NCBI GenBank assembly: GCA_900095095.1 | Contig: FMBT01000527.1 | Coordinates: 1 to 63,500 of the forward strand | DNA from: Fragilariopsis cylindrus CCMP1102 | Lineage: Eukaryota > Bacillariophyta > Bacillariophyceae > Bacillariales > Bacillariaceae | Reading direction: 5' to 3' | DNA length: 63,500 nucleotides | Part shown: positions 42,940 through 54,488 of the stretch, in pieces | Layout: the number at the start of each line of letters is the position of its first letter | Position numbering within the stretch: the stretch's first letter is position 1 | Made by a program: the position numbers and the translations under genes | The notes under the pieces: model-generated | What the model saw: the letters and a program-made list of their open reading frames with translations, nothing else | Databases searched by the model: none | What the model was told of the DNA's origin: nothing

Positions 42940-44210
42940 CTGCTGCTGTGGTGGTGGTGGTGGTGGTTGACGTTGGTTGTTATGCTGGTATTTTTGTGCC
43001 AGATTATTCTTGTCGTGTTTTCGCACCACGACGGTGGTTTGCTGTGAAGGAGGACCCGATGGTGGCGGGGGCATCATCGATGGTATACCCGTTGTACTCT
43101 TCGCAGCGGGAACACTAACAGCAGTTTTAGTATTATTATTATTCGTCGTCGTTGTCGTCGAAGTACTTGTAGTAGTAGATGAATTATTGTTGTTTTGAAA
43201 TCCAAACTTGGTATTACTTCGATGAATATCGTATTGGTTAAGTGCGTCCTTCAAGGTAACGGATGCCTTGCTGATGCTAAAATTCCCTTGATATAATGAA
43301 TTCCCCAGTTTGTCCCCTGTGAAAGTAGAAAATCATGTAACAAAGGTATTGTGAGATAATAGATAAAACAACAACAACAACAACAACAACGACGACTAGA
43401 TTAAAGATAAAATTCACAACGTGTACGTATTGCACGATGCTTACCAAAATGTCTTGCGGCACGTTTCATTGCATCAGTGATACTTGCCTTTAAGGCATGT
43501 GAAATAGCTGTTCCAAAATTACGATCCGTAGAATCACCAGCACCACAATCTTCCTTATAGGCACCCGATGCCTTATGTGTTAATCGGACTCGTGCGGTGT
43601 ACACCACAGAATGTTTACTAGTTTTTGCATCCTTCGTGCAAGCCTCTCTGGAGACATTTTGAATATCTAAATCCCATCCATCAAATCCAAAGACATCATT
43701 TAATGTTCGACTGACACCTTCACCACTTAAATAGGTCAGTTTTTTATTTCCCGGACCTGGTCGACTGGATAATTCATGCCGTAATGGTTTCGTGGCCAGT
43801 AATCGATCGACACTCACTGGCATATTATTATGATCTGTCAGAATACTACCATCGGCAGGATTATACACCCATTGGACTTGTTTGGCGGCGAGATTATTGT
43901 GATGGTGAGGATCATCGCTACCATCAACGTTGCTATTGTTGTTTTTGCCTTTATTATTGGGCGATGCCGATCGGATTGTTCCGGGAGGAACATAATCCCG
44001 TACTACGACATTTTCATCCACAGCGACGGATAAAATATTATTAGTAGTAGTAGTAGTTGCGTTGAGAGTAGGTCCAATCAATGTGTTCAATGATGACGGC
44101 ACCGATGATGGTAGTAAAGAAGATGTAGATTGTTGCTGTTGCCCATGATGATGTTGCAACTGCTGCTGCTGATGCTGCTCGCTTTTTGGAAAGTTATACG
44201 ACGAAGACAT
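41944..44210 (-). CDS. RAD52: RAD52 homologous-recombination protein with a long Gln-rich tail
   Basis: Exons 43445..44210 and 41944..43316 join in phase 1 across a 128-bp intron to give 712 aa. Residues about 140-285 form the RAD52 DNA-binding/ring domain: SSRPGPGNKKLTYLSGEGV, then LNDVFGFDGWDLDIQNVSRE, RVRLTHKASGAYKEDCGAGD, HALKASITDAMKRAARHFGD and KLGNSLY. RAD52 anneals single strands and loads recombinase. The C-terminal 400 residues are low complexity. They include four imperfect repeats of NTLNRTGSLNSHQQQ type separated by Gln runs (CAG/CAA tracts at about 42490-42960), ending in the basic KRTKHNPYHTGGRK. The N-terminus is also Gln/His-rich. An E2F-type site lies about 220 bp upstream. 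Confidence 0.9.
43317..43444 (-). other. Intron of RAD52 gene
   Basis: Donor GTAAGC, acceptor TTTCACAG. It contains a CAA/ACA run (about 43370-43390). Removal joins ARHFG to DKLGNSLYQG as expected for the family. Confidence 0.85.
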
Positions 44211-44838
44211 GATACCGACACAAGGTTATCCGAACGAATGATTGGTATGGTCCACTCTGATTATTGTCGATACTGTTTTGAATAATGTTTTAATGCATTT
44301 ATTTGTTGTTACCGTAGGTGCATGGCGTTGTGTCGTTGTGATTGAGATTCGATTGATTCGTTGATTTCCATCGTCATTTTATTTGCTTCATTTTTCATTT
44401 TCCGCAATCATCTACTGACGGAATTAAAAATTTGGCGCGTTCTTGCTGCGTTCTTGTTTCCTTTGATTTTTTTGAACCGCGTTCGCGAACAACGACGCGA
44501 TTTAAACAATCCAAGACTCGTTCAGTCACACATCGCGCTAAAGCAGGAGAAAAGAAGAAATCATGCTTCGCAACTCAAAAATTCAAACAAAACAAAAAAT
44601 CCGTTGCGATCATTTCATCGATTGCAGTGTCGCTTCTCTTCGTGACGTTATATATTCTCAAGGGTCATATATCACATTTCACCATCATCTATCATTCTGC
44701 TCTACTACAGTCTACTACAGTAGCCAATATTCATTCTCCCTTGATTGTTTGCTTCGACGAAACTATACTAGCTAAGATTTACTATCTCTTCTATCTGCTG
44801 TTCGACGAGCACGACGTAAGAAACAAGATTGAAGAATA
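44211..44838. promoter_or_regulatory. Divergent promoter of RAD52 and RING-like gene, with an E2F-type site
   Basis: About 630 bp between divergent starts. TTTGGCGC at 44431-44438 matches the E2F consensus TTTSSCGC. Short plus frames here (44361-44839) lack support. The repair role of RAD52 makes S-phase control plausible. Confidence 0.45.
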
Positions 44839-45690
44839 ATGACAAGTGCTATCGTAGATGTTCTTCGTGAGGACCTTCATTCTGCAATCGAAGATGAGGA
44901 CTGGACAGCTCTAGGAGCCACTGCTGATCTTATTGCAGTAGCCTCCTTTTACTCATCCTCAACCGCTGAACACGAAGACGAAGCGGACGATTCATTCGCT
45001 GAGGCAGATGCTATCTTGGATGCGCTTCATGACGACCTTCATTCTGCAATCGAAGCTGAGGACTGGGCCGCTGTAGGAGTCACTGCTGCCCTAATTGCAG
45101 CACATGAAGCGGACGGTTCATTCGTTGAAAGGGAAGAGGTGCACCAAGAACCGATTTCCGAGGACGATTTACAACAAATTTTGGAGCAAGATGTTGGGCT
45201 GAATCTACAGCAAATTTCGCAGACTCTGGACTCTCTAGACTTTCTGGATTCCACCACCAACAGCAACACCACCACGATCCCCATCAACGGTTACACCATT
45301 CCTGATCCTGATTCTGATACTTCTGACCAACGGCAGTTCATCACCACCAATGAAGCTCAACCGTCGATAGTCCGCGTCCGTCGGTTACGGTTGCCATCTT
45401 GGTTACGGTCGGTATCTCGAGTTGTCGCTGCTCCGGTACGCATCCGTCGAGAACGGCATAGAGCCAGACGTATTCCAAGTACTGTGCGCTGTCCATATTG
45501 TATGGCGATGTATTGTATCAACGACAACACTGTGATTGTACAAACCCGAGACAATCACGGTAACGATGTGAACATGGATTGTCCAATCTGCACGGAAGAA
45601 AACCAATTAGCATACAACTTCCACAAATGTTGTCATCAAGGTATATGTCTACCGTGTGCCGGACATCAGAACATCGCACTACCACTTTAA
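44839..45690 (+). CDS. RING/zinc-finger-like protein with duplicated N-terminal motif
   Basis: 283 aa. Residues 5-35 and 58-90 are a duplicated acidic helix motif, DLHSAIE.EDW.A.G.TA.LIA. Similar DW..VG.TA modules recur in diatom proteins of unknown role. A Gln/Asp-rich middle and a basic Arg-rich stretch (VRRLRLPSWLRSVSR) follow. The C-terminal 70 residues carry Cys/His pairs: RCPYCMAMYCI, DCPICTEENQLAYNF, then HKCCHQGICLPCAGH. These could bind two zinc ions in a RING or RING-like fold. A ubiquitin-ligase role is conceivable but not demonstrated by the sequence. Confidence 0.65.
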   Translation: MTSAIVDVLREDLHSAIEDEDWTALGATADLIAVASFYSSSTAEHEDEADDSFAEADAILDALHDDLHSAIEAEDWAAVGVTAALIAAHEADGSFVEREEVHQEPISEDDLQQILEQDVGLNLQQISQTLDSLDFLDSTTNSNTTTIPINGYTIPDPDSDTSDQRQFITTNEAQPSIVRVRRLRLPSWLRSVSRVVAAPVRIRRERHRARRIPSTVRCPYCMAMYCINDNTVIVQTRDNHGNDVNMDCPICTEENQLAYNFHKCCHQGICLPCAGHQNIALPL

Positions 45691-45995
45691 CTATTTTTCC
45701 TTCCGATACTCCACATACATATCGCACCCATCATGTATATGCCAGTATATTCTGTTGATGCCCAAAACTATAGGAAATCAATCTAGGCCGAGAAAAATAC
45801 TCCATCACACGATTCCCTGTCCGACAAAGTCAACCTAACGCTTTTCAAAATCTATTGCTCTTGCGGCTCGAATTGAATTATAACTAACAGCAAGTATACA
45901 TATAACATCATAGAAAGATAAGATAGTAAAATTATTTGATTGATTTGATTCGTCTATAGTGTTCTGAAGAAATCAGTCAATTTGACATGCTACTA
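45691..45995. other. Convergent intergenic region
   Basis: 3'-3' spacer, AT-rich. Nothing recognised. Confidence 0.5.
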
Positions 45996-46682
45996 CTAAT
46001 GCATTTGTTTTAGGATATACCCCATTGTTCGGATACAACCAATACTCTCCTCTGGAGTCCATTGAGGGGATGTGAAATAATTTGCTGCAATCAATCGTCG
46101 GACAGTTTCTGCTTCATAAATAAATCCCATTGAATTAGGCATCTGAATCCCACCCGACTCTATTATTTCTTCTGTTGGTGATGGTAAAAGGAATCGAACA
46201 GCTTTCATATTATTATTATTACTAGTAGTAGTAGTAGTAGTATCACCGTTACCTCTAGATGTTGGATAATGAGCTGGACCTAGAATTTTGATCCGACCTT
46301 TCTTTCCCTTTCTGCTAAATATCCAACAATACCGGATGCAATAGATCTACTCGATGGTGGACTATTGCTATTTCTGCTATTACTACTACTACTACTACTA
46401 CTTCCTCCAAGATTATTGCTCGCAGTGGTAGTAGAGTTTTTAAAGGTAAGAGTCATACCAACCGCAAGCACACCAGCATTGTCATCATCGTTATCAGGCA
46501 TAATACCACATGCTGCAATAGTATCGGGTTCCTTACCAAAAGGTAAGATATGTATCTCCAATCACATATGGTGCCATCATATAGCACCACCACCAAGATT
46601 GAGTGCGAGCATCTTTCAAGGTATCTTTAAGATTTAAGATACCCAAATCTCGCGTCTCCCCCTCGAGGCAATAATTATTCAT
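45996..46682 (-). CDS. Hypothetical protein with two frameshifts
   Basis: Coding character continues in three successive frames. The first runs from the ATG at 46682 (MNNYCLEGETRDLGILNLK, then QSWWWCYMMAPYVIGDTYL). The second is entered near 46545 (FGKEPDTIAACGIMPDNDDD, then VLAVGMTLTFKNS and a poly-Ser tract). The third is entered near 46305 (GRIKILGPAHYPTSRGNGD, then VRFLLPSPTEEIIESGGIQ). It stops at 45996 after GYILKQMH. No intron signals sit at the breaks. Family not recognised. The WWWCY and GPAHYP segments could help a homology search. Sequence error or a decaying gene are both possible. Confidence 0.4.
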
Positions 46683-46890
46683 CAGAAAAGTGATAAATGG
46701 AGGATCAAAGAAACTTTGTTTTTATTTCGATTTGTATACACGACTCAACTATCTGTCAGAACGGAATAGAAAACATTTGAAACACAAAGAAACAAAAACG
46801 TAAACACAACACACAACACAACATGACACAACTTCGTAAAGCCTCTGTCATATTTTCCAAGTAACTCAACGAAGCAACAAGCCAGAAAAT

Positions 46891-47868
46891 ATGTCGCAAT
46901 CCAACAATGATAGTAGCAATAATGCACCAGAATCTTCACAACAGCTTCTGAATTGGTCGATGCTGGATGAACCATCGATAATTGAATACTGTAGAAATTC
47001 ATTACGTGTTGATGGTGTTATGGTATTAAAAGATTTTACAACACAATATGGACTAAATAATTTAAAAGATGAGATTCTTTCTGTACCATATAGTGATATT
47101 CAAAAGGATTGTACACCATGGCAAGATCAAGGTGACCATACAAATTATTCATCATCGCATCCACGTAATTTTATGATGAAAAAAGTATCCGCCGCATTTG
47201 TTGGACGAAAAACACTTGAACATGATACAACCGATCGACTGTGTATGTCAATTTATAACGATGAGAATAATAATAGTGAGAAGAATGAGAAGAATGAGAA
47301 TGAGAATGAGAATAAGGATGAAAGATTATTACAATTTTTATCATCTGTTGCAGATACAAAGTTATATAAATCAACAGATGAGAATGGATCAGTATATTCA
47401 TATAGGATCCATCCTAATCATAACGCACCATGGCATTTTGATGAAAGCCCATATACAGCTATCCTGTATTTACAAAATACTGAAGAAGGATGTGGTGGTG
47501 AATTTGAATACATACCATGGTGTCGTCCAACTTCATCCAAAGATGATCCTAAAGGACATGAAATTGTTAGGACCGTATTGATGGATGGCGGCGGCATGGA
47601 GAACGAAGAGGACGATGACACGAATAATAAAAGCGACGTTGTAATGAAACGAATTAATGTCGAACCGGGTAGTCTTACATTTTTCAATGGTTCGCGTACA
47701 TTTCATCGTGCAGCACCCATTACTGGTCCAACTATCCGTATCGGATTAGTCTTTACATATAGTGATATAAAAGGATTTATGAATTCTGATGATGTTAAAG
47801 ATAATAACAAATGGGACCCGGTGGATGCCACAGCTACAGAATGTTTGGTAGAACCATCCGAAAAGTAA
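46891..47868 (+). CDS. 2-oxoglutarate/Fe(II)-dependent oxygenase family protein
   Basis: 325 aa, single exon, no targeting signal. The double-stranded beta-helix core is clear: APWHFDESPYTAILYLQ with the iron ligands His182 and Asp184, then GCGGEFEYIPW, VEPGSLTFFNGSRTFHRAAP with the distal ligand His272, and TIRIGLVFTY with Arg283 for 2-oxoglutarate. All four key residues are present, so the enzyme is probably active. It uses 2OG and O2 to hydroxylate or demethylate a substrate that the sequence does not reveal. Two low-complexity Asn/Glu insertions interrupt the fold (about 125-143 and 236-250). It differs from the secreted P4H-like protein at 4708, which lacks a clear HxD. Confidence 0.85.
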   Translation: MSQSNNDSSNNAPESSQQLLNWSMLDEPSIIEYCRNSLRVDGVMVLKDFTTQYGLNNLKDEILSVPYSDIQKDCTPWQDQGDHTNYSSSHPRNFMMKKVSAAFVGRKTLEHDTTDRLCMSIYNDENNNSEKNEKNENENENKDERLLQFLSSVADTKLYKSTDENGSVYSYRIHPNHNAPWHFDESPYTAILYLQNTEEGCGGEFEYIPWCRPTSSKDDPKGHEIVRTVLMDGGGMENEEDDDTNNKSDVVMKRINVEPGSLTFFNGSRTFHRAAPITGPTIRIGLVFTYSDIKGFMNSDDVKDNNKWDPVDATATECLVEPSEK

Positions 47869-48438
47869 AGTGGAATACAACTGAACTACTGTCATAAGTA
47901 AGCATGCCTACCATGATCTTTTCAACAACGGCTCTCACATATAGCTTACCGTGCGTAGCATTACGATGTGAGGAAAGTCTCGTCCTGTGTGGTTAAGACA
48001 ATGACGACAATGGCTGGGAAAGTCATACGAAATGCATTCTAAAACACGGTTAATACATGCAGATGCAAAAGACGAGAGAAAATCTGATCTTTCGTTTCTC
48101 AATGAAAAATTTATATATATATATCAATAATTATTATAGTTCTTCTTCGATTATACTATCTACCTAAACAAACCGTAAAGACCAACCAACCCCGTGCCAA
48201 AATAGACAGTGGCACTACTGTGACTATTAATAGTTCTTTATGGTCCTTCTTTTTCCTTCCTTTTCAATTTTTGTACCTCCTGCTTCATTTATTAGTTCGT
48301 ATTTTCGACGTCGTCAATTCTTGTCGAACGAAGGACGCTTGACTTGCCTTACTTCGTTGTGCTGATTTACTTTTACTTATGCGTTGCCTTTTACTTTCTT
48401 GTTTACCTTTACTTTTGTTTATATTGTATTGTATTGCA
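47869..48438. other. Convergent intergenic region
   Basis: 3'-3' spacer with no gene. A short (AT)n run lies near 48110-48124, followed by AT-rich sequence. Confidence 0.5.
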
Positions 48439-50897
48439 TTACATGGAATAGTAGCAATGCATATCACCACAACATAAACATTCAACTCTATCACAATCTA
48501 CACCAAAACTATCAACGGGTGCATCACCATCATAACAGAATGATTCAGGCCAATCTCCCGTCAATGCATTGTTTTGGACGTAAAGTGTGTCTGTTTAGTA
48601 AATATAATTGCAATGCAATATAGGGCAAGGAATGAAACAAAACGAAAGGGGATGCGATTCTGATCGTGAGTACAAGAAATAAAGTAAAACAATCATACAG
48701 CAACAAATAGGCAAGACTAGACAAAACAATCTCAAAATGATATGTCTATACGTACCGAGTCCACCTAATTCGATTGGTACAGTTCCAGTTAATTCATTGT
48801 TGTCCAGATACAATTTACCAAGTGTTGGCATCAGTGATTGAAATACATTAGCACTGTATTGTAGCAAGGTGAGGGAAGGTAGGAGGACGAGAGAGAGAAA
48901 GAGAGAGAAAGATTTGTTGTTGTGAGTGGAATGTCATTATCTTATCTTGCTTTTTCGATAGATAGATAAGAATAGAATACGTACGGAATTGTACCATATA
49001 ACTTGTTGTATTTCAATTCAATAGAACGTAACGAATTACCTAGTAATGTAAATTCGATTGGAATTTCACCAGTAATATTCAATTCATGAAAATCAATTTC
49101 CACTGGTAATTGACCAAATGATCCAAATCCACAATCTAATCGTTCCCAGGTACATAATGATGCAGTTGATTTAAACCAATTGTCAAGATCCATACTATTC
49201 TTCCATAATGGACCATTCATTTTATAATAAATTGATGCCATTGCCCAACGCCAAACCGATTCATTTGGATCTTTTATTTCGTCATGAAATAATAACCATG
49301 CTGTTGCCTTTTGATTCGGTGTCATATCATCCATTATTGTTGTTGTTGGTGATGATGCATTTGAATTTGTATTTGTATTCGAATTTGAATTTGAATCCAA
49401 TCGATTAGCAGCAGCAGTAGCAGTAGCAGCAGAAGCAGTAATGGTCACACCAAAATTATCATCGTCGATCTGTCTACCACCACCACCACCACCACTACCG
49501 AAGACGCCACCACCACCACTCATCATCATATCTTCAATTGGAATCCAATCACGTACAGTTTCACTAAATACGTATCCTACAATCAAATCTTCATAAAATG
49601 ATGGATCGTTACGTAGTAGTAGTTGGTCCTTCTTGATATTACTATTATTATTACCGTATTGGTTGTTACTACCATCATCGTCATCATCATCGTCGTCAAG
49701 AAGTAGTAATTCACGGGTAATTTCATTTTCTTGTAAAGCAGAATACACTAAATCCCATTCTTCTTTAATTGATAACTTCGTCTTCGTCTTGGTACTACCA
49801 CCGGTACTACTATTATTATCCTGTTCGATCTTGTTGGTACCTCCGCTACCGCTACCGCCACTACCACTACCACTACCACTACCACTACCACTGTTGCTTT
49901 TTGCTATTGCCACAAAAGTTGCTGTAATTGCCGCAATAATAACAACAGCAAAAACAATGATAGCAATTAATAGTTCCTTTCGAGATAAGATTCCCTTTTG
50001 CTGTTCTTGTTCTTGTTGTTCTTGTTGACGTTGTTCTCGTTCTCGTTCTCGTCCTCCTTTCTCAATGGTGCCGTTGCCGTTGCCGCTGTTATGAGTTCCA
50101 TCAACAGTGTTGCTGTCGCTGTCGTCATCATCATCACCTTTGATGACATTAGTAACCTTAGTAGAAGACAACAACGACGACGACGACGACCGCATAGGAG
50201 AAATGGAAGTAGCCTCGTCGGAGGAATTAATACGACCGGATACTGACTTCGATGATTTATTAGGAAACGAGAACCGGACAGGGGTGATAGCAGCTGTGTG
50301 GGTGCGAGTGTTGTTGCTGTTGCTGTTGCTGTTGTTGTTGCTGTTGATCGCGGACGATGATCGAAGATAGGAGAATTCACCATTTTTAGGAGCGTATCGT
50401 GGATCGATATTCGATATAGTAATATTCGGTGTCGGTCCATAATTATTAGTCTTGGTAGTAGTATCCCTACTGCTATTATTGAATAATAAAACACCGTCTT
50501 TTTTATCATCATTAGTATTGCAACTTCTGCTACTACTACTACTACGATTGCTGCTGTTGTTGTTCATAATGGTGATGATCGGTTTCTCTACACCGTCGTC
50601 GTCGCTGGTTGTTGTTGTTGGACGGTCAACAAAAGAACGGCTCGTCTTCTTTTTCTTCGGTGGTGTTGTAATCATCGGGGCCTTTTTTATTGCAGATGGT
50701 TTCAAATCACCATCCTTCAGTGATAAGAATAATCCGTCATCACTATTAGTATTAGTATCATTATTATCCTCGTCATCGAAATCATCTTTCATCTGATACG
50801 ACATAATACCTTTGTTGTGCTGGTATTCTTCCTCAGCACTATAAGTCCCATCAGGAATTGGAAAGTTGTTGTTACTACTAGTGTTTTTGCTTGTCAT
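48439..50897 (-). CDS. Single-pass membrane leucine-rich-repeat protein, receptor-like layout
   Basis: Exons 48985..50897, 48756..48853 and 48439..48590 join through introns of 131 and 165 bp (donors gtacgt) to 720 aa. The start was placed at ATG 50897; the open frame extends further upstream but without an ATG. Residues about 1-300 are a Ser/Asn/Asp-rich cytosolic-type region. One transmembrane helix follows (LLIAIIVFAVVIIAAITATF), then a Gly-Ser run. The C-terminal part has the typical diatom LRR cap (WRWAMASIYYKMNGPLWKN, SLCTWERLDCG), LRRs (LRSIELKYNKLYGTIP, LGKLYLDNNELTGTVP, DTLYVQNNALTGDWP) and a Cys-rich end, DCDRVECLCCGDMHC. Such LRR proteins are presumed surface receptors or adhesion proteins. 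No kinase domain is present. Confidence 0.82.
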
Positions 50898-52853
50898 CGT
50901 TATTGTTGTTGTCGGTTGTTGTTGTTGTTGTCGGTTGAATATGAATATGAATAGATAGGCGGTCCTTTTGATTTTTTCGTTGTTGTTACTGTTGTTGAAA
51001 ATCAAGATCGTTTTAGCATTACCGTTGTTAGGAAAAATGAAAAGAAAAACCAGTAAAGTCGTAAAAAAAACAAGTGCTCGAAATAATTATCTTGCTTCCT
51101 ACACCGCCCAAAGCGTGTGCGTTCTCAACCACGACAGACAACGCATCATTGGAAATAACGAAGTAAGTATACAAAAGATTTTTTACTACAACATGAACTA
51201 TTAATAGCTAGTATTTTCTACGCGACTGACTATTCACGATGGGACTTCGAGTGGCCGAGAGAAAACGTGTCAAATCAAAGAATGAATTTTTATTTTAACA
51301 AAAAAAATAAGACGCTCAAGATTAAAGGCATATATAATATCTATCTCGAACAACAGAATAAATAAGCTCAACCGCGAATGAAAATTGCGTACAGCATTCT
51401 CAAATTTAGAAAGGATCCTCAATTTCATCATCAAAAAGAAAGAAGTGCTAACAGTTAACACATTGCATAGCGGCTTGGAATAATTGTTATGATGCTGGAT
51501 AGTAGATTGACAAGGGATTAAAGATTTAATTACTGTGTACTTGCCTACCCATCGTGAAAGTCATATCAACCCAACAAAGTACTTGTAACTTTCTGTCCTC
51601 CTGAATGGTACTCCCTGTTATGCCACTAGTAGTACACACCAATTATAGAGTTCTTTCTCTTTTTAGTAGACCCCCTTTACTACTTCCTGCATTCTACTGA
51701 TCTGAGCAGCATGAGTGGGTTAAAAACCTGTTATTCTCAGACTGCAATAGCTAGTATTCAAAAAATGAACCAAAAGCACTGCACACTCACATTACATAAA
51801 TACCACAGTAGTTTTTTATGTGAGAAAATATGTCAAATATTATATGATACTCTAAATGTATTGGAATATTTACTTACAGTGCTGAGGTAGCTTTCTGGAA
51901 TTACCACACAAGAGGTGGAAGACTTATCATTGTGCTGTCTATTGATATGATGTTGGTAGTTATTGAGTATTGTCAAACCTTCAGTCACCACAAATATATC
52001 TGCTAGATGAATTGTTTTGCTCATACACTCCCCTCCTTCTTCTCCTTCTCCTTCTCACCTTACATCATTTTACGTTAACTAACCTTACGCTACCTAACCT
52101 TTCTTCATACATACATATACACCTAATATAAAATCTTGACCTTTTAATTATCATAAACAAATGAGTACCGCAGGTTCAAAATGTGTTAGTGTGTTTCCAA
52201 ATGATAACTTGTAACAATATTTTCATTGAAACTTTGTATCACATTCAGTACCTTTGGAATAACAATAAATATTTGGTGAAGAACTAGGACTATCAATTGT
52301 CCTTGTTGTCCTCGCCGTTGCCGCCGTCAATACCTCCTCAAACACAAGGAGTGGTGCCATCATCATTGCTTTTGAAGGCATAATAGGTTGTTGTCGCCAA
52401 TACCCCCTCAAACATAAGAAATGGCGGCGTTGGCATCAATTTTTTCACTGATACCAACACTATTATTAGACAGCCAGTGGCCGGCCAGCATATAAGAAGG
52501 TGATGCACAAAATGGTAAGAGCCACAAAGAATGGAGTAGTATATCCTTTCTTTGTCTTCCATTTATTATCATTGTTGTTATCAACGTTGGGAACATCAGT
52601 GTTCATCATCTCTCGTATATTTCAAATCATTCAAAAGGGAAAATATGTTGAGAATCACTACTACCACAACTGAAGAGTGAAGATTGAAAATGTCATGCAT
52701 CAGATACTTTTCTATTTGCCTTGTTTTTACTACTATGTCGATGTAAGATTCGACAAACGGGGGCAGGGAGAGGGGTAGAGAAAATGGGGTAATTTCTTCA
52801 GAGTAACAGAAGAGCAAAGAAAAGAAAAAACAACTATTCATCCATTATATTGT
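50898..52853. other. Gene-poor intergenic stretch
   Basis: About 1.95 kb upstream of both the LRR gene and the IMP-like gene. Small frames are present, for example a 46-aa minus ORF at 52466-52606 ending in a membrane helix (PFFVALTILCITFLYAG). None has independent support. A roughly 27-bp imperfect direct repeat built on TACCYCCTCAAACA occurs near 52328 and 52402. Confidence 0.35.
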
Positions 52854-54488
52854 ATGCCGACGATGGCTATTTCAATGTCGATATCGATGATGACTATTCG
52901 TAACGGTTGCTGTCGTCTAGCAGGACAGGGACACCAGCATCGACAGTGGCAGCGGCAGTCAGGGATTATAATACCGAGGATGATGACGTTTCCAAGACAG
53001 GCGGTGGTAACAAAATCAAGTTACAATAATACTATGATGATTCGTTCATTATCACAACAACTACCCTCATCATCGTCATCAATAGCGTCAGCGTCAGCTG
53101 CAGCATTACAATCAAAGGAAATAACGACAGCGATCCATCATGACGACGGTGGAGGTACTAATGGTGGTGGAAAATCGTCATCATTCTTTTCATACTTTGG
53201 TTCATTGATACAACGGATAGCATATTCAATGGGGATTGTATACGTTGTTACAGAATATGGTATTGAATGGACTGTTTGTGAAGGTCCATCAATGATGCCA
53301 ACAATTAAATCAAGAGGTGAAGTTATACTAATGGATCGATTTACACCTAAATTATTTGGATTAGTATATGGTGGTGGTGGTGGTGATACTATTCTTGAAC
53401 GTAAATCATTTGCATTACAATGTCAAAAAGAACATGTTAATAAGTTAAAACAGGAAAAAGAAGCACGAAAGAAGGAAAAAACTGAACAGTTCAAACGAAA
53501 AAGAAAAAATGAACAGCAGCAGTACAATCGCCACAACAACAGCAACAGCAACAGCAACAACAACAACAACAACAACAACACACAATATCACAAGCAACAG
53601 CATGAAGAAGAAGAACCGACGCAACTAATAGTACATTCGAATCCAAATACAACGCTTGAGGAGGAGAAACAATCAGTATATATACCAACAAAAAATAATA
53701 GTAACAGTGACATTAAGAGTAACAATTATAGTGATGGTAGAATAAGACGTCGGTCAACGAAACACGACAATAACGCAAATGTAGAAAAATTGAAACGAGT
53801 TGTCTTCGATGAAGAAGACGACGACGAAGAAAAAGAAGAGGAAATAGAAATAGATGAAACTTGGTTTGAAACACGAATTCCTGTCAATACATTACCATCC
53901 GACAACGCATGGAATCGATTTTGGAATCAAATCACTACTGGAATTTCTGCTGGTGATGTGGTTGTACTGCAACATCCAGATCGGATAGGAACAGTTTGTA
54001 AACGTGTTATGGGATTACCAGGTGATATTGTTACGAAACCATCTAGTCAATTAGGAGCTGACCGGTTAGAGCTGTTACTGAACAATAGTAATAATACTAA
54101 TAATCAAGATCAGCAACAACAGCGAAGACTGAAAAGAAAAATTAGACGACGTATATTATCATCGGGGATAGAAGTTCCTGATGGACATATTTGGGTGGAA
54201 GGTGATAATCCATGGAATTCAAGTGATTCGAGGAATTATGGTGCTATTCCTGCCTCTTTAATAATGGGTCGTGTATTATGCCGATTATGGCCATTACGGG
54301 GGAATGCTATGATGGAACGAGGTGATCGACCTATTCACCACGACGGGTCTGATGATCCTCGAGCGTCGTTAACGTTTTCTGGTAGTATTATATTTCCTGT
54401 CGGTTGGGAAGATCAACGTATCATTCGAGAATATGTAGAGCCAGCGCCTAAGATGACTGCAACAACGGCGACTCAGCAGCAGAAATAA
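52854..54488 (+). CDS. Mitochondrial inner-membrane peptidase-like protein (S26 signal peptidase family) with large insert
   Basis: 544 aa, single exon. The N-terminal ~115 residues are basic and Ser/Gln-rich, consistent with a mitochondrial presequence. A membrane segment ([16 protein letters not shown]) precedes the catalytic Ser box [10 protein letters not shown] (Ser146). The general-base Lys box is [15 protein letters not shown] (Lys383). The substrate-binding strand [20 protein letters not shown] and [15 protein letters not shown] follow. These are the IMP1/IMP2 hallmarks; IMPs remove sorting peptides from intermembrane-space proteins. Between Ser and Lys, where about 40-50 residues are usual, there are about 237, including coiled-coil Lys/Glu, poly-Asn and acidic stretches. 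Whether it is Imp1 or Imp2 is not decided. Confidence 0.8.
   Translation: MPTMAISMSISMMTIRNGCCRLAGQGHQHRQWQRQSGIIIPRMMTFPRQAVVTKSSYNNTMMIRSLSQQLPSSSSSIASASAAALQSKEITTAIHHDDGGGTNGGGKSSSFFSYFGSLIQRIAYSMGIVYVVTEYGIEWTVCEGPSMMPTIKSRGEVILMDRFTPKLFGLVYGGGGGDTILERKSFALQCQKEHVNKLKQEKEARKKEKTEQFKRKRKNEQQQYNRHNNSNSNSNNNNNNNNTQYHKQQHEEEEPTQLIVHSNPNTTLEEEKQSVYIPTKNNSNSDIKSNNYSDGRIRRRSTKHDNNANVEKLKRVVFDEEDDDEEKEEEIEIDETWFETRIPVNTLPSDNAWNRFWNQITTGISAGDVVVLQHPDRIGTVCKRVMGLPGDIVTKPSSQLGADRLELLLNNSNNTNNQDQQQQRRLKRKIRRRILSSGIEVPDGHIWVEGDNPWNSSDSRNYGAIPASLIMGRVLCRLWPLRGNAMMERGDRPIHHDGSDDPRASLTFSGSIIFPVGWEDQRIIREYVEPAPKMTATTATQQQK

Noticed and set aside
42784..43198. Plus-strand Leu-rich frames opposite the RAD52 tail
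   Set aside because: Antisense of CAG/CAA repeats reads as poly-Leu. RAD52 on the minus strand explains the sequence.
49633..50796. Plus-strand frames of 87-131 aa rich in Leu/Ser/Val
   Set aside because: They are antisense shadows of the Ser/Asn/Asp-rich part of the LRR gene on the minus strand.
52223..52841. Several overlapping small minus frames upstream of the IMP-like gene
   Set aside because: Mutually overlapping and without a recognised domain; only one 46-aa membrane ORF seemed mildly plausible.
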